Assembly: GCF_004214895.1 (NCBI RefSeq)
Contig: NZ_CP035952.1
Location: forward strand, 3,606,501 to 3,670,500
Length of the DNA: 64,000 nt
Origin: Pseudomonas tructae
Lineage (GTDB): Bacteria > Pseudomonadota > Gammaproteobacteria > Pseudomonadales > Pseudomonadaceae
Reading direction: 5' to 3'
This document shows, piece by piece, positions 1 through 7,028 of the stretch. The translations under genes and the position numbers were made by a program. Every line of letters starts with the position of its first letter. Position 1 is the stretch's first letter. The notes under the pieces are model-generated. The model made no database searches. It worked only from the letters and a program-made list of their open reading frames with translations, and was not told where the DNA came from.

Positions 1-471
1 CGAAGCCCTCAGGGAATCGTAGGAACGTTCGCAGGCGAATCCGGCCCGGCGACTTGCGTCAAGCGCTGCTGCCAGTTCTCCCGCATGGTTGTCAGCCTCT
101 GTGCGCAGCTGGGCGAGCAGATCGACAAGGTCGTCGATTGTCTTGCCTCTGGCGGCAAGGCGGGCGCGGAGGGCGGCGCGGTCGGCGAGCAGCTGGGCTT
201 GTTGCTTGCGCAGGCTGTCACCCACAGCACGCAGCTCAGCAGCGCGAGCATCGTCATTCGCTTTCTGGTTGGCTGCATCGGTACGCACCTGGTCAATGTC
301 TCGTTGGCGTTGCTGTTCGATCTGGCGGGCCTGCTCGCTCGCCTGGGCCGCTTCCCGCTCGACGCCGGCGACGTACCCGGCATGATCGGCACGGGCGCCG
401 GCCATTCGAATCGTCTGCGCGCCCAGCAGGACCAGCGCCACGGCCAGGGCGGCGAGCAGGTAGCGGTTCAT
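1..471 (-). CDS. Rz-like inner-membrane spanin, C-terminus cut by window edge
   Basis: Reading the minus strand from the ATG at 469-471 gives an open frame to the window start with no stop, so the C-terminus is missing. The protein begins MNRYLLAALAVALVLLGAQ, a single membrane anchor, followed by a long charged, Gln/Ala/Glu/Arg-rich segment with coiled-coil character. This is the layout of i-spanins (Rz, DUF2514-like), which disrupt the outer membrane at the end of phage lysis. A lipoprotein frame is nested inside it, as expected for an Rz/Rz1 pair. It is the last visible gene of the lysis cassette, downstream of the Gp49-like gene (stop at 476). Confidence 0.75.
   Translation of the reverse strand, partial: MNRYLLAALAVALVLLGAQTIRMAGARADHAGYVAGVEREAAQASEQARQIEQQRQRDIDQVRTDAANQKANDDARAAELRAVGDSLRKQQAQLLADRAALRARLAARGKTIDDLVDLLAQLRTEADNHAGELAAALDASRRAGFACERSYDSLRAS
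9..257 (-). CDS. Rz1-like outer-membrane lipoprotein spanin, nested in Rz
   Basis: This 82-residue frame lies wholly inside the Rz-like gene in another frame. It starts MTMLALLSCVLWVTAC, a short signal peptide with a lipobox-like VTAC, so Cys is the likely lipidation site. A proline-rich stretch follows (NKPSCSPTAPPSAPALPPE), the hallmark of Rz1 o-spanins. Such proteins sit in the outer membrane and bind the Rz periplasmic domain. The start at 255-257 is chosen because it puts the hydrophobic segment at the N-terminus; an upstream Met would add a basic tail. Confidence 0.7.
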   Translation of the reverse strand: MTMLALLSCVLWVTACASNKPSCSPTAPPSAPALPPEARQSTTLSICSPSCAQRLTTMRENWQQRLTQVAGPDSPANVPTIP

Positions 472-475
472 GCAC

Positions 476-886
476 TTACTCGACCGGAGCCTGAGCAGGC
501 AGCTGCCGCTGGTGCAGGCGCTCCTTCAGTTCGTAGCCCATGAGCGGCCAGAGCTTGGCGACGGCGTTGTCGCGGGCGATCTTGCGGCCAATCTCGGCGT
601 CGAAGTTCTCCGGACTGGCGCAGGCACTTTCCCCGGTGACGGTGAAACCGTTGCGCAGCACCAGAACACAGAAGGTCAGCAGGTCCAGGGCAGCTGGGGT
701 TGCCTGCCACTCAGGACCACGAGTGATACCAACCAAAGCCTCGGTGGCGGTGAAGTAATGCTCACTGGCGATATTGGCTTGGAGGTCGGCGGGGGTGACG
801 CGCGGCGCGGTCAGGCCCTTGGCCTGGATTTCCAGTTCGATTGCTTGGTCAGTCACGGGGATTGCCTCGGTGGTGGTGGAACTCAT
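476..886 (-). CDS. Gp49-like phage protein (N4 gp49 / Sf6 gp66 family)
   Basis: 136 residues. The segment around residues 25-50 (RVTPADLQANIASEHYFTA) and the C-terminal part (FCVLVLRNGFTVTGESACAS, then NFDAEIGRKIARDNA) are the conserved blocks I recognise from the Gp49/Sf6 gp66 family found near phage lysis genes. Biochemical function is unknown. The start overlaps the stop of the preceding gene by 4 bp, which argues for translational coupling in the late lysis operon. It sits between the lysis-position protein and the spanins. Confidence 0.8.
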   Translation of the reverse strand: MSSTTTEAIPVTDQAIELEIQAKGLTAPRVTPADLQANIASEHYFTATEALVGITRGPEWQATPAALDLLTFCVLVLRNGFTVTGESACASPENFDAEIGRKIARDNAVAKLWPLMGYELKERLHQRQLPAQAPVE

Positions 887-1110
887 CGCGCATACCAGGT
901 CATCTGGTAGCAGCGTGCGTCAGCGGGGATCTTGGACATGGGCCAGCGCAGGCAGTCCATGTGCTTGCGCTCCGGCCTGGTACTGCTCACCCGGAGCGTC
1001 TGGACCAGGTATGCAGACCCGGCGGCGGTGGTGATGTAGTCACCGACCTGGATGCCTTCGGCGCCGTCGACGTAGAGCTTGCATGGCGTGTATGGCTGTC
1101 TGCGGCTCAT
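883..1110 (-). CDS. Hypothetical phage protein, 75 aa
   Basis: Small protein starting MSRRQPYTPCKLYVDGAEGI, rich in Tyr, Thr and Arg, with no membrane segment and no motif I recognise. It is supported by 4-bp overlaps with both neighbours (ATGA junctions at 883-886 and 1107-1110), the arrangement of coupled phage genes. It lies in the lysis cassette between the lysis-position protein and the Gp49-like gene. A function cannot be assigned. Confidence 0.65.
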   Translation of the reverse strand: MSRRQPYTPCKLYVDGAEGIQVGDYITTAAGSAYLVQTLRVSSTRPERKHMDCLRWPMSKIPADARCYQMTWYAR

Positions 1111-1529
1111 GCCAGCGCCCTTCGGACACCTTCAGAGATCACGGCATCACTGTAGGGATTGCCGCCGTTCTCATGGGCAATGATTGCGACCACGAAGCCC
1201 TTCAGCACTGCCGGGTCGGTGAGTTTGATCGTGGCGCCAGGCTTACTGCCGATCCGGGATTCAACGGAGCGAACGTAGGCGGCGGTGTCGTTCTCATTGC
1301 TCGGCGCCCAGCGGGCGATGATCTTGGCAACCGTGTTCAGGCCATAAACCCGCTGGTAGGTCTGGAGCAGTTTGCCCAGGGCGCGGATGCCATTCTCTGG
1401 AGTGTCGAAGCGAGCGAATCGCGGCTTGTCGACGCCCTGCTCGATGCCGAGTTGCCCTGACCACTTGTTGGACGGGCTGTAGTCGATGTTGCCCGGGTTG
1501 TTGTTCCGGATGCCGCGCGGGGTGCTCAT
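1107..1529 (-). CDS. Endolysin-position protein, P5-like family
   Basis: 140 residues starting MSTPRGIRNNNPGNIDYS. The RGIRNNNPGNI start, the GIRALGKLLQTYQ segment and the RWAPSNENDTAAYV block are typical of a phage family variously annotated as structural protein P5, muramidase-like or endolysin. It follows the holin with a 4-bp overlap (1526-1529), the classic place for the cell-wall hydrolase. No obvious signal peptide, so export would depend on the holin. The ORF can be extended upstream, but the ATG at 1527-1529 matches the family N-terminus. Catalytic assignment is inference from position. Confidence 0.7.
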   Translation of the reverse strand: MSTPRGIRNNNPGNIDYSPSNKWSGQLGIEQGVDKPRFARFDTPENGIRALGKLLQTYQRVYGLNTVAKIIARWAPSNENDTAAYVRSVESRIGSKPGATIKLTDPAVLKGFVVAIIAHENGGNPYSDAVISEGVRRALA

Positions 1530-1861
1530 TGATCGGCTCCCTTGGTTGGCAGCTTGAATGCCGCGAACCGGTCGGCCAGGTCGGCGATCTTCTTCACACC
1601 AATGAAGCCAATGCCGCCACCGAGGCCGGCAGCCAGATTCTGTGGAAACCCAAAGTACTCCAGCAGCGGGAATGCCCCGGCAGTAAGTAACGTGCAGAGG
1701 GAAGCCTCCAGGGCTGCCTGCCTGCGCGTGCCGCCGCCGTAGATGATCCGCAGTGCGGCCATCACGAACGAAAGGCAGCCGGCGTAGATCAGCGGCGCAT
1801 GCTGGCTCAACCACGCAAGGGCTATCGCCCAGGTGTCTGGTTTATCTGGCATGTTTGGCAT
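1526..1861 (-). CDS. Phage holin, lambda-family type
   Basis: 111 residues starting MPNMPDKPDTWA. Three hydrophobic stretches (LIYAGCLSFVMAALRIIYGG; TLLTAGAFPLLEYFGF; NLAAGLGGGIGFIGVKKIA) fit a class I holin of the lambda/P2-type families, which permeabilises the inner membrane at a set time. It is the first gene of the lysis cassette and overlaps the next gene by 4 bp. The longer upstream ORF is ignored because it would run back through the terminator hairpins. An internal Met at codon 4 could give a dual start, as in other holins, but this is not shown by the sequence. Confidence 0.82.
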   Translation of the reverse strand: MPNMPDKPDTWAIALAWLSQHAPLIYAGCLSFVMAALRIIYGGGTRRQAALEASLCTLLTAGAFPLLEYFGFPQNLAAGLGGGIGFIGVKKIADLADRFAAFKLPTKGADQ

Positions 1862-1895
1862 TCTCGATATCCCCTCTCCGGGGCAGAAACAACAA

Positions 1896-1915
1896 ACCCC
1901 GCTCGAGGGCGGGGT
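1896..1915 (-). terminator. Terminator-like hairpin upstream of lysis cassette
   Basis: ACCCCGC/GCGGGGT arms of 7 bp around a 6-nt loop. On the minus strand the stem is followed by a T-rich run (GTTTGTTGTTT). It lies between the Q-position gene and the holin, where lambda has tR'. Confidence 0.6.
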
Positions 1916-1940
1916 CTGGGTGATTAGATGAGCAACAAAA

Positions 1941-1960
1941 AACCCGCTCAATGGCGGGTT
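1941..1960 (-). terminator. Intrinsic terminator in the P_R'-like leader
   Basis: AACCCGC/GCGGGTT arms (7 bp, 6-nt loop) followed on the minus strand by an uninterrupted T tract. Together with the hairpin at 1896-1915 it would stop late transcripts unless antitermination occurs. A candidate -35 (TTGACG, minus strand, 2020-2025) with a weak -10 about 16 nt downstream lies just upstream, overlapping the stop of the Q-position gene. Confidence 0.65.
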
Positions 1961-2021
1961 TCTGTGCTTTGTCCGTAGCTCTGGACAGTGGTTAAAAGGT
2001 ATCAAAACACTCGACAAATCG

Positions 2022-2906
2022 TCAAGCGACCCGCTTTTGCACGTCGCCGATGCGGTGCCGCTGGTTCCAGTACTCGGCCACCCGGTCGGAGAACTGGGCG
2101 TGCCGCGCCTGGTTCTCGATGATGTCACTGCCCCACTCTTCCCGGTATGCCCTGGTGTAATCACGCATACGGGCGAACCAATGGCGTAGCGCCTGTTCAT
2201 GCATGGCATTCAGGCGCGCGCGCAACCGCAGTATGCAGGGCTCACGTCGCTCGGCGTAGGCCTGGCCACGCGCATCAGCCACTTCCTCCCTATCGAGCAC
2301 ATCCCAGCGGCAATCACCTGGAACATGGCGGCGCTCTTTCAGCCTGGCAACCACCGCAGCCACCGGCCTGAGCGCCTGGGCATCGAGGCTGTCACAGGTC
2401 TTCGCCAAAACCTCCCAAACGGCTGACCAGTCCCTGGCCCATTGGCTGACAGTGATCGTCGCGCCGTACCAGTCGTAGACGAATTCGGAAATGCGGCCAG
2501 GCCCCCAGGCCTCGCGACCAGACACCGAGGCCTGATGACTGCGGATCGCCGCCAGAGCCATCCAGTATGCAGCCTCCCGGCGCCTGACCGGGATCTTCTC
2601 AATGTCCGCCGTGAACCAAACCAGCGCGTGGGCGATGTTCAGGTCCTGCCCACCAGCGATGGGCGAATACAGCGCGTGCCCGAAGTGCTGCAGGGGCTTG
2701 GGTAGCGTGCCTATTGCCTTCTGCACCAGGCCGGCGGCGAGCATGTGTGCGCACCGCCCGTTACTGTCGCGACCTGACGCCGTGGTCTCACCAAGGACGC
2801 GGCCTCGCTTGCCGAGCTTCACGCGCTCAGCAGCCACGGCCAGGACGGAATCACGATTCTCATGCAAGGCTTCGCGCCATGCTTGCCGTGCGCTGATCAG
2901 CTTCAT
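2022..2906 (-). CDS. Unknown phage protein in the antiterminator Q position
   Basis: 294 residues starting MKLISARQAWREA. Basic, rich in Arg and Trp, no membrane segment and no domain I recognise with certainty. Its place is informative: it is the last gene before a terminator pair and the holin, exactly where lambdoid phages carry the late antiterminator Q, and a TTGACG hexamer overlaps its stop codon as a possible P_R' -35. I infer a role in late-gene activation, but sequence alone does not prove it. The start at 2906 is preferred over an upstream ATG at 2975, which would overlap the neighbouring small gene. Confidence 0.6.
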   Translation of the reverse strand: MKLISARQAWREALHENRDSVLAVAAERVKLGKRGRVLGETTASGRDSNGRCAHMLAAGLVQKAIGTLPKPLQHFGHALYSPIAGGQDLNIAHALVWFTADIEKIPVRRREAAYWMALAAIRSHQASVSGREAWGPGRISEFVYDWYGATITVSQWARDWSAVWEVLAKTCDSLDAQALRPVAAVVARLKERRHVPGDCRWDVLDREEVADARGQAYAERREPCILRLRARLNAMHEQALRHWFARMRDYTRAYREEWGSDIIENQARHAQFSDRVAEYWNQRHRIGDVQKRVA

Positions 2907-2943
2907 ACAACCCCCTTGCGTAGTTCTGCGTATTGCCCCATGC

Positions 2944-3132
2944 CTATCGACCCACCATCGCCAAACGCTCCACAACGTCGCTCATGTCGCGCAGGACGTA
3001 GAGCAACGCCTCTGGGCCGCCTGATGCCTCAGAGCGGCTCAGGAAGCGCCTGTAGCTCACCACGTGATCCACGCATACAGCGACGCGGCCTTGGGTGCTC
3101 CGCTGGACGTACCACACCGGTTTACTCATCAC
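2944..3132 (-). CDS. Hypothetical phage protein, 62 aa
   Basis: MMSKPVWYVQRSTQGRVAVC and onward; a small protein with mixed charged and hydrophobic residues and no known motif. Its start overlaps the stop of the zinc-ribbon-like gene by 4 bp (3129-3132), so it is probably translated from the same nin-region-like operon. Nothing in it suggests a function. Confidence 0.55.
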   Translation of the reverse strand: MMSKPVWYVQRSTQGRVAVCVDHVVSYRRFLSRSEASGGPEALLYVLRDMSDVVERLAMVGR

Positions 3133-3506
3133 ATAAACTCCCTGGTCTGGCGTTGTTTTCCGGTGCGCCGGGTGAACTCATTCCGCCTTGATACAGCCGT
3201 CAGGTAGCACTGTGGGCATGCAGAGTCAGGGGCTGCCTGGCCAATAGCCCTGGTGCGACGCAGCACATAGTTGCCGCAGGAACAGCGGCATACCCAGCGA
3301 CCGCGCTTGTCGGCGCTCCAGCCGAGAACAGTGAGGCGACCGAATGAGGTCCCGGCCAGATCCTGCAAGTTCTCAGGCAGCAGCCCGACAGACAGCGGAG
3401 TGCTTGAGCACACTTCACTTTCCAGCGCCCGGTACTCAAAGGATTCGCCACGGCAGACGACCCTAGCGGCGGTCGCGTTGATTGGACTTTCAAATCCAGG
3501 CTTCAT
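3129..3506 (-). CDS. Small phage protein with Cys-rich zinc-ribbon-like C-terminus
   Basis: 125 residues. The middle contains SFGRLTVLGWSADKRGRWVC followed by CRCSCG and, about 20 residues later, CPQC, giving two paired-cysteine knuckles that could bind zinc. This block is common in phage proteins of unknown function and in the flanks of phage HNH/AP2-type proteins. It overlaps its neighbours by 4 bp on both sides (3503-3506 and 3129-3132). No nuclease motif is visible, so I stop at a zinc-binding prediction. Confidence 0.6.
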   Translation of the reverse strand: MKPGFESPINATAARVVCRGESFEYRALESEVCSSTPLSVGLLPENLQDLAGTSFGRLTVLGWSADKRGRWVCRCSCGNYVLRRTRAIGQAAPDSACPQCYLTAVSRRNEFTRRTGKQRQTREFM

Positions 3507-3946
3507 GCGACCTCCTGCAGGCGTGGAACGACGTTGACGTGAACGCCTGGCACTTCGCCGTAGCGCTTGCGGACGATTGCATCGACGACCTGGACGTCAT
3601 CCTTCCAGACCACGCCGTTGAGCCCGTCGTAAATGGCCTTGATGACGTTATCCATGTCGGGCTTCTTGGTCGGGAAGATCTCGCCGGCCAGCGCCTGGGC
3701 CTGACGCTTCTTCGGCATGGACTTCGGGATGCCCAGCACGATGCGCATCTCGACCATAACTGGACCTTCCAGCAATGCGCGTCCGGCCATGGCCTCGGTG
3801 CCAACCATTGCGATCAAGCCTTCGTAGCTGATCGAGCGCTTGGTCGAGTGCATGCGAGTGACGCCGTGCATTGTGCTAAGCCTCGGCCTGCCCTTCCCTA
3901 CGGCTTCGCCCGGGACGAAAAACTTCAAGCTCTCGACCTCACCCAC
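3503..3946 (-). CDS. rusA: RusA-family Holliday junction resolvase
   Basis: 147 residues. The N-terminal FFVPGEAVGKGRPRLST matches the RusA start. The diagnostic acidic block is KKPDMDNVIKAIYDGLNGVV followed by WKDDVQVVDAIVRKRY; the Asp residues of PDMDN and of KDD correspond to the metal-binding aspartates of RusA. The enzyme resolves Holliday junctions in phage recombination and replication. It sits in the nin-like region between replication genes and the late regulator, where lambdoid phages carry rusA, and overlaps both neighbours. Length is close to that of E. coli RusA (about 120) with a short extension. Confidence 0.92.
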   Translation of the reverse strand: MGEVESLKFFVPGEAVGKGRPRLSTMHGVTRMHSTKRSISYEGLIAMVGTEAMAGRALLEGPVMVEMRIVLGIPKSMPKKRQAQALAGEIFPTKKPDMDNVIKAIYDGLNGVVWKDDVQVVDAIVRKRYGEVPGVHVNVVPRLQEVA

Positions 3947-4112
3947 GGCTCACCTCCCTGATCACGAACCCTGCGGCCTGACGGGTCTTTGCGCACTTGT
4001 CGTGGTCGCCCTTGTTCCGTGGCTTGTTGCACACGTCGCAGAAGATCGACATCGACTGCCGATTCAGCGGCTGGAAGCCCTTGGCGGGGCGTACCTGGGG
4101 TTCGTAGTTCAT
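3939..4112 (-). CDS. Small CxxC zinc-finger-like phage protein, 57 aa
   Basis: MNYEPQVRPAKGF then FCDVCNKPRNKGDHDKCAKT. The C-x2-C ... H-x2-C spacing suggests a single zinc knuckle. A clear relative lies on the other arm at 14595-14762 (CDICEKPRNRGNHTKCSAIR). It overlaps the P-like gene by 4 bp and rusA by 8 bp. The start at 4110-4112 is chosen because it couples with the upstream stop; the longer upstream ORF reads through the P gene. Function unknown. Confidence 0.65.
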   Translation of the reverse strand: MNYEPQVRPAKGFQPLNRQSMSIFCDVCNKPRNKGDHDKCAKTRQAAGFVIREVSRG

Positions 4113-4882
4113 GCGGGCCTCCGGATGCCCATCTTGGCCAGCAGCAGAGCGCGTGCGGCCTTTGGGTCTGTTGGGATGTTCTGGGCGGTCATGACCTGGC
4201 CTTGGCGCCATTCGGCGTACTCCATGGCCAGTTCAAGCGCAGGTTTCTGTGAGTCATGGCCGATGCCGGTCGGGATCTTGCCGTCGAGCGGCTGGGCGTT
4301 CTGTGCCCGGCGCATGACGATTGCGTAGTTACGCTCGAACTGCTGGCGCAGGACCTTGCTAGTGGTCTTAGCCGACCTCAGCTCGTACGTGCCGGTGGCT
4401 TCTGCAGCGACGCGCACGGCTTCGTGGCTGTACTTGCCGGTCAGCGCCTCGATCCAGGCCTGGTCTGGAGGTGGCATGCCTGGCACGTGCAGGCATAGAC
4501 CCCGGAAGACGTTCGCCACCGGGGGCCATTCGAACTCGATGGCGCGGTCGATCAGTACCTGTAGGCCATTGGCGAGCTGTTGGCCGGTGAGACCGCCGAG
4601 GATCTTCGCCCAGGCGTGGTCCTGGTCAGCTGATGCGCCGAAATTCGACGTCCAGCGGTGCCCGTACATCTCCGCCATCTTCAGCCAGAGCTTGTCCAGC
4701 AGCGGCTGGGGCAGCTTGTTCCCGCTGCTCTCGCTCTTCTCGTGCTGCGATTGAAGCTCGGACCTGACCGACAGCGGAATTATCTTGCCGCTGGCGTCCA
4801 CCGCCTTGGCTGCCAGGGACTTGACCCCCGGGGCGTTTCTGATGGGCTTTTGCTTGAAGTGGTCTGGAATTTTCTGGTCCAT
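4109..4882 (-). CDS. Lambda P-like replication protein (helicase loader)
   Basis: 257 residues. The block LWLKMAEMYGHRWTSNFG, the AWAKILGGLTGQQLANGLQV segment and FEWPPVANVFRGLC are the conserved core of the phage lambda P family, which recruits the host DnaB helicase to the phage origin. It follows the DnaT/O-like gene and precedes the small zinc-finger gene and rusA. The first 257 bp are overlapped by the ORF of the upstream gene in another frame, which is unusual (see findings). Confidence 0.85.
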   Translation of the reverse strand: MDQKIPDHFKQKPIRNAPGVKSLAAKAVDASGKIIPLSVRSELQSQHEKSESSGNKLPQPLLDKLWLKMAEMYGHRWTSNFGASADQDHAWAKILGGLTGQQLANGLQVLIDRAIEFEWPPVANVFRGLCLHVPGMPPPDQAWIEALTGKYSHEAVRVAAEATGTYELRSAKTTSKVLRQQFERNYAIVMRRAQNAQPLDGKIPTGIGHDSQKPALELAMEYAEWRQGQVMTAQNIPTDPKAARALLLAKMGIRRPA

Positions 4883-5618
4883 ACGGGTACCCCCCGGCCT
4901 GAGCCTGGCGAAGTTTGTGTTTCAGGGATTGGGCAAGCTGGTGCTCCCACTGGGCCTGCGACTGCTCCTTCTCGGGGCGTGCAATCCAGTACGAGCGGAA
5001 TTCGTTGAGGGTTTCGTCGGGGACGCGCTTGGGGATGGCGTTGCGCAGTGCGGTGGCGTTCCAGGTCTTAGCCTCGGACTGCCAGCCGTCATGCATCGCG
5101 AAGTAGCCGCGCGCGGAGAGAGTAGTAGGGCTTTTACCGGATACCGGAGGTAGGTTGTTCCTCTCGGCTTCGGATGATTCTCCTACGGTTGCTGCTTCCT
5201 CTGCGTTAGAAGGCAAGTCACCGTATTCATTGGGTATTTCACTGTTTTGCTGTGGTTGTTCATCTGGTTTCTGCTCTGGTTGCTCCTTGGTTGCTCCTGT
5301 TTTGGACGGACCATCACTGGTTGCTAGCGGGAGCTGGAGCACCAGAGGACCCAGTGAGACCGTTAGGCCCAGGGTTTCCAGGCGCTTGAGAAGGGATCGA
5401 ACCTTCTGGCGGGTGACTTCTGGCGGCGCGTGGCGACCAGGCAGAGGGGCGACGTAGAGAACCTCGCGCAACATCTGCTCGCTGATTCTACGTGATTTTC
5501 CAGCGATGCCAGTCCGGTAATCCATGACCTTGCGAATGGCGCAGTACAGCTTCAAGAGCTCGGCAGGCTCTTCGGCCAGCGCGCCCCACTCGTCGTCATT
5601 GATCTGGAAGGCAGCCAT
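4626..5618 (-). CDS. Replication initiator with DnaT-like domain (lambda O position)
   Basis: 330 residues starting MAAFQINDDEWGALAEEPAE. The N-terminal 90 residues look like a winged-helix DNA-binding region; a Gln/Glu/Pro-rich linker follows; then ARGYFAMHDGWQSEAKTWNA ... EFRSYWIARPEKEQSQAQWE, the DnaT-type ssDNA/helicase-loading domain. After that the frame runs on for about 80 low-complexity residues (GGGRQRQDNS, QREQAAPAAAGQA) that coincide with the P gene in another frame. I suspect the true C-terminus was near the start of P and the tail is read-through. It sits in the lambda O slot after cII. Confidence 0.75.
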   Translation of the reverse strand: MAAFQINDDEWGALAEEPAELLKLYCAIRKVMDYRTGIAGKSRRISEQMLREVLYVAPLPGRHAPPEVTRQKVRSLLKRLETLGLTVSLGPLVLQLPLATSDGPSKTGATKEQPEQKPDEQPQQNSEIPNEYGDLPSNAEEAATVGESSEAERNNLPPVSGKSPTTLSARGYFAMHDGWQSEAKTWNATALRNAIPKRVPDETLNEFRSYWIARPEKEQSQAQWEHQLAQSLKHKLRQAQAGGYPYGPENSRPLQAKAHQKRPGGQVPGSQGGGRQRQDNSAVGQVRASIAAREEREQREQAAPAAAGQALAEDGGDVRAPLDVEFRRIS

Positions 5619-5622
5619 CGGT

Positions 5623-5931
5623 TCAGCCCTCTTCCAGCTGGTCCAGGCCCTGGACGTGTTCCATCCAGCGCTTTGAACCATGGATGAACATTTCGATGTC
5701 GCGCTCGTTGAAGCAGCGCATTTCGCTGGGCACGATCTTCAAATCGAGAACCGCCAGGATCTCTGCAAGCTCGCGGAACTTGTCCGGCTTCATCCGGCAG
5801 ATCGTCGATTCGTCGCAACCCATTGCAACGGCCACCGGCTTCCCGCCAACCGATGCAAGGCGCGACAAGATGAAGTGCAGGTTCTTGCGGGCCCTTGCGG
5901 TCTGCTCCGGGTTTAATTGGGTCGTCGACAT
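5623..5931 (-). CDS. CII-like transcriptional activator
   Basis: 102 residues: MSTTQLNPEQTARARKNLHF, then VAVAMGCDESTICRMKP as the helix-turn-helix and FRELAEILAVLDLKIVP. This matches the CII family of lambdoid phages, which activates lysogeny promoters. It lies directly after cro (2-bp gap between the cro stop and its ATG) and before the replication genes, the lambda order cro-cII-O-P. The extra C-terminal acidic segment would correspond to the tetramerisation/protease-sensitive region. Confidence 0.8.
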   Translation of the reverse strand: MSTTQLNPEQTARARKNLHFILSRLASVGGKPVAVAMGCDESTICRMKPDKFRELAEILAVLDLKIVPSEMRCFNERDIEMFIHGSKRWMEHVQGLDQLEEG

Positions 5932-5933
5932 GA

Positions 5934-6173
5934 TCAGGCCGCCACTTCATCGGCCCCGGCAAACCGCTCGGGGTAAAGGATGTGGATCTCAGTCAGTTCG
6001 CCTTCGAAAACCTGAACCAGCTTTTCAGCCAGTGCGGTGGATGCCTTCTGTTCGCCGCGCTCAACCCGGGATAGGTTTCCCGAATCGAGGCGGTCGCCCA
6101 GCGAAGCAACACGGGCCGTGACATCGGCCAGCGTCCACTTGCGGGACAGTCGTGCTCGTTTCAGAGGGGACAT
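5934..6173 (-). CDS. Cro-like HTH repressor
   Basis: 79 residues starting MSPLKRARLSRKWTLADVTA. It has an XRE-type helix-turn-helix (TLADVTARVASLG ... LDSGNLSRVERGEQKAS). It is the first gene transcribed leftwards from the right operator region, divergent from the CI-like repressor, as expected for cro. The upstream in-frame extension would run through the operators, so the ATG at 6171-6173 is used; GAGGGGA-type purines are not obvious but the start lies close behind the operators. Confidence 0.82.
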   Translation of the reverse strand: MSPLKRARLSRKWTLADVTARVASLGDRLDSGNLSRVERGEQKASTALAEKLVQVFEGELTEIHILYPERFAGADEVAA

Positions 6174-6206
6174 GGAATGTGCCTTCGTGGGTGGGTTCAG
6201 CTCAAT

Positions 6207-6269
6207 TCTGCGCACAACGCAGATTACACGCAACAAAAATCTGCGCAGAGCGCTTTGCGCGGTGCGCAG
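6207..6269. promoter_or_regulatory. Right operator region (O_R-like), three repressor half-palindromes
   Basis: The best site, TCTGCGCACAACGCAGAT at 6207-6224, is an imperfect palindrome identical over 18 bp to the site at 7582-7599. A second, degenerate copy starts with TCTGCGCA at 6240, and a third (inverted) covers about 6252-6269 (TTTGCGCGGTGCGCAGCA). They separate divergent cro and cI-like genes, so they are the likely binding sites for both regulators. Confidence 0.75.
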
Positions 6270-6289
6270 CAAGGACAGAAAATCAACAA

Positions 6290-7015
6290 ATGGACATCGG
6301 AAAAGAAATCAGAATTGCGCGAAAGGCCAAAGGCCTGACGCTGGAGGCGCTCGCCAACCAGGTCGACACCGACACTGGAAACTTGTCGCGACTTGAACGA
6401 GGCAAGCAAGGTGCTAGCCAAGAACTATTGAAAAGAATTATGGATGTTCTTGATTTAAGAATATCCACAATTAATCCATCGGAAGGCTCTGCAGTAGGAT
6501 CATTACTTGGTGGCGCCGTCGGCTTTATGGTGCCTGCGATTGGTGGAATAGTTGGTGCATTAATTGATAAAGCCAACTCCACCCCTGGAGTTAAACAACC
6601 AAAAATCGCAACACCTCGACCATATCCAGTCCTGGAGTGGTCATTAATTTACAAGTGGTTCAGTGATCCTAGCTCTATTGACCTTGATGACATCGACGAC
6701 TGGCTGCTTACGGTGCAGCCAGCAGGGGATTACGCTTTCTGGGTAAAGGTCAAGGGTGACGCCATGGCCAGCTATACTGCTCCAAGCTTCCCCAGTGGCT
6801 CGATGATACTTGTTCGGCCAATTGAGGCGGCAAAAAGTGGAAGCTTCTGTTTGGTCAAGCTTCCTGATAGTGACGAAATCACATTCAAACAGTATGTGGA
6901 AGATGCTGGTGTTCGGTACCTCCGATCTCTTAACGCCGGGTATCGCTCAATAGAGATTGATGATAGATACAAAATCATTGGAATTGTGATAGATACGAAA
7001 ATGACCGGACTTTGA
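6290..7015 (+). CDS. CI-like prophage repressor lacking the S24 catalytic serine
   Basis: 241 residues. Residues 1-60 form an XRE helix-turn-helix (GLTLEALANQVDTDTGNLSR). Residues about 67-93 are an unusual glycine-rich hydrophobic segment (GSLLGGAVGFMVPAIGGIVG). The C-terminal half is an S24/LexA-type domain: VKGDAMAS at 154-161 aligns with the usual GDSM or GNSM motif, so the serine nucleophile is Ala158; the general-base Lys is present in ITFKQYV (K200). Loss of Ser should prevent RecA-stimulated self-cleavage. Codons 45-100 are AT-richer than the neighbours. It is divergent from cro and followed after 13 bp by a membrane-protein gene. Confidence 0.85.
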   Translation: MDIGKEIRIARKAKGLTLEALANQVDTDTGNLSRLERGKQGASQELLKRIMDVLDLRISTINPSEGSAVGSLLGGAVGFMVPAIGGIVGALIDKANSTPGVKQPKIATPRPYPVLEWSLIYKWFSDPSSIDLDDIDDWLLTVQPAGDYAFWVKVKGDAMASYTAPSFPSGSMILVRPIEAAKSGSFCLVKLPDSDEITFKQYVEDAGVRYLRSLNAGYRSIEIDDRYKIIGIVIDTKMTGL

Positions 7016-7028
7016 GGCGAGTAAAGAA

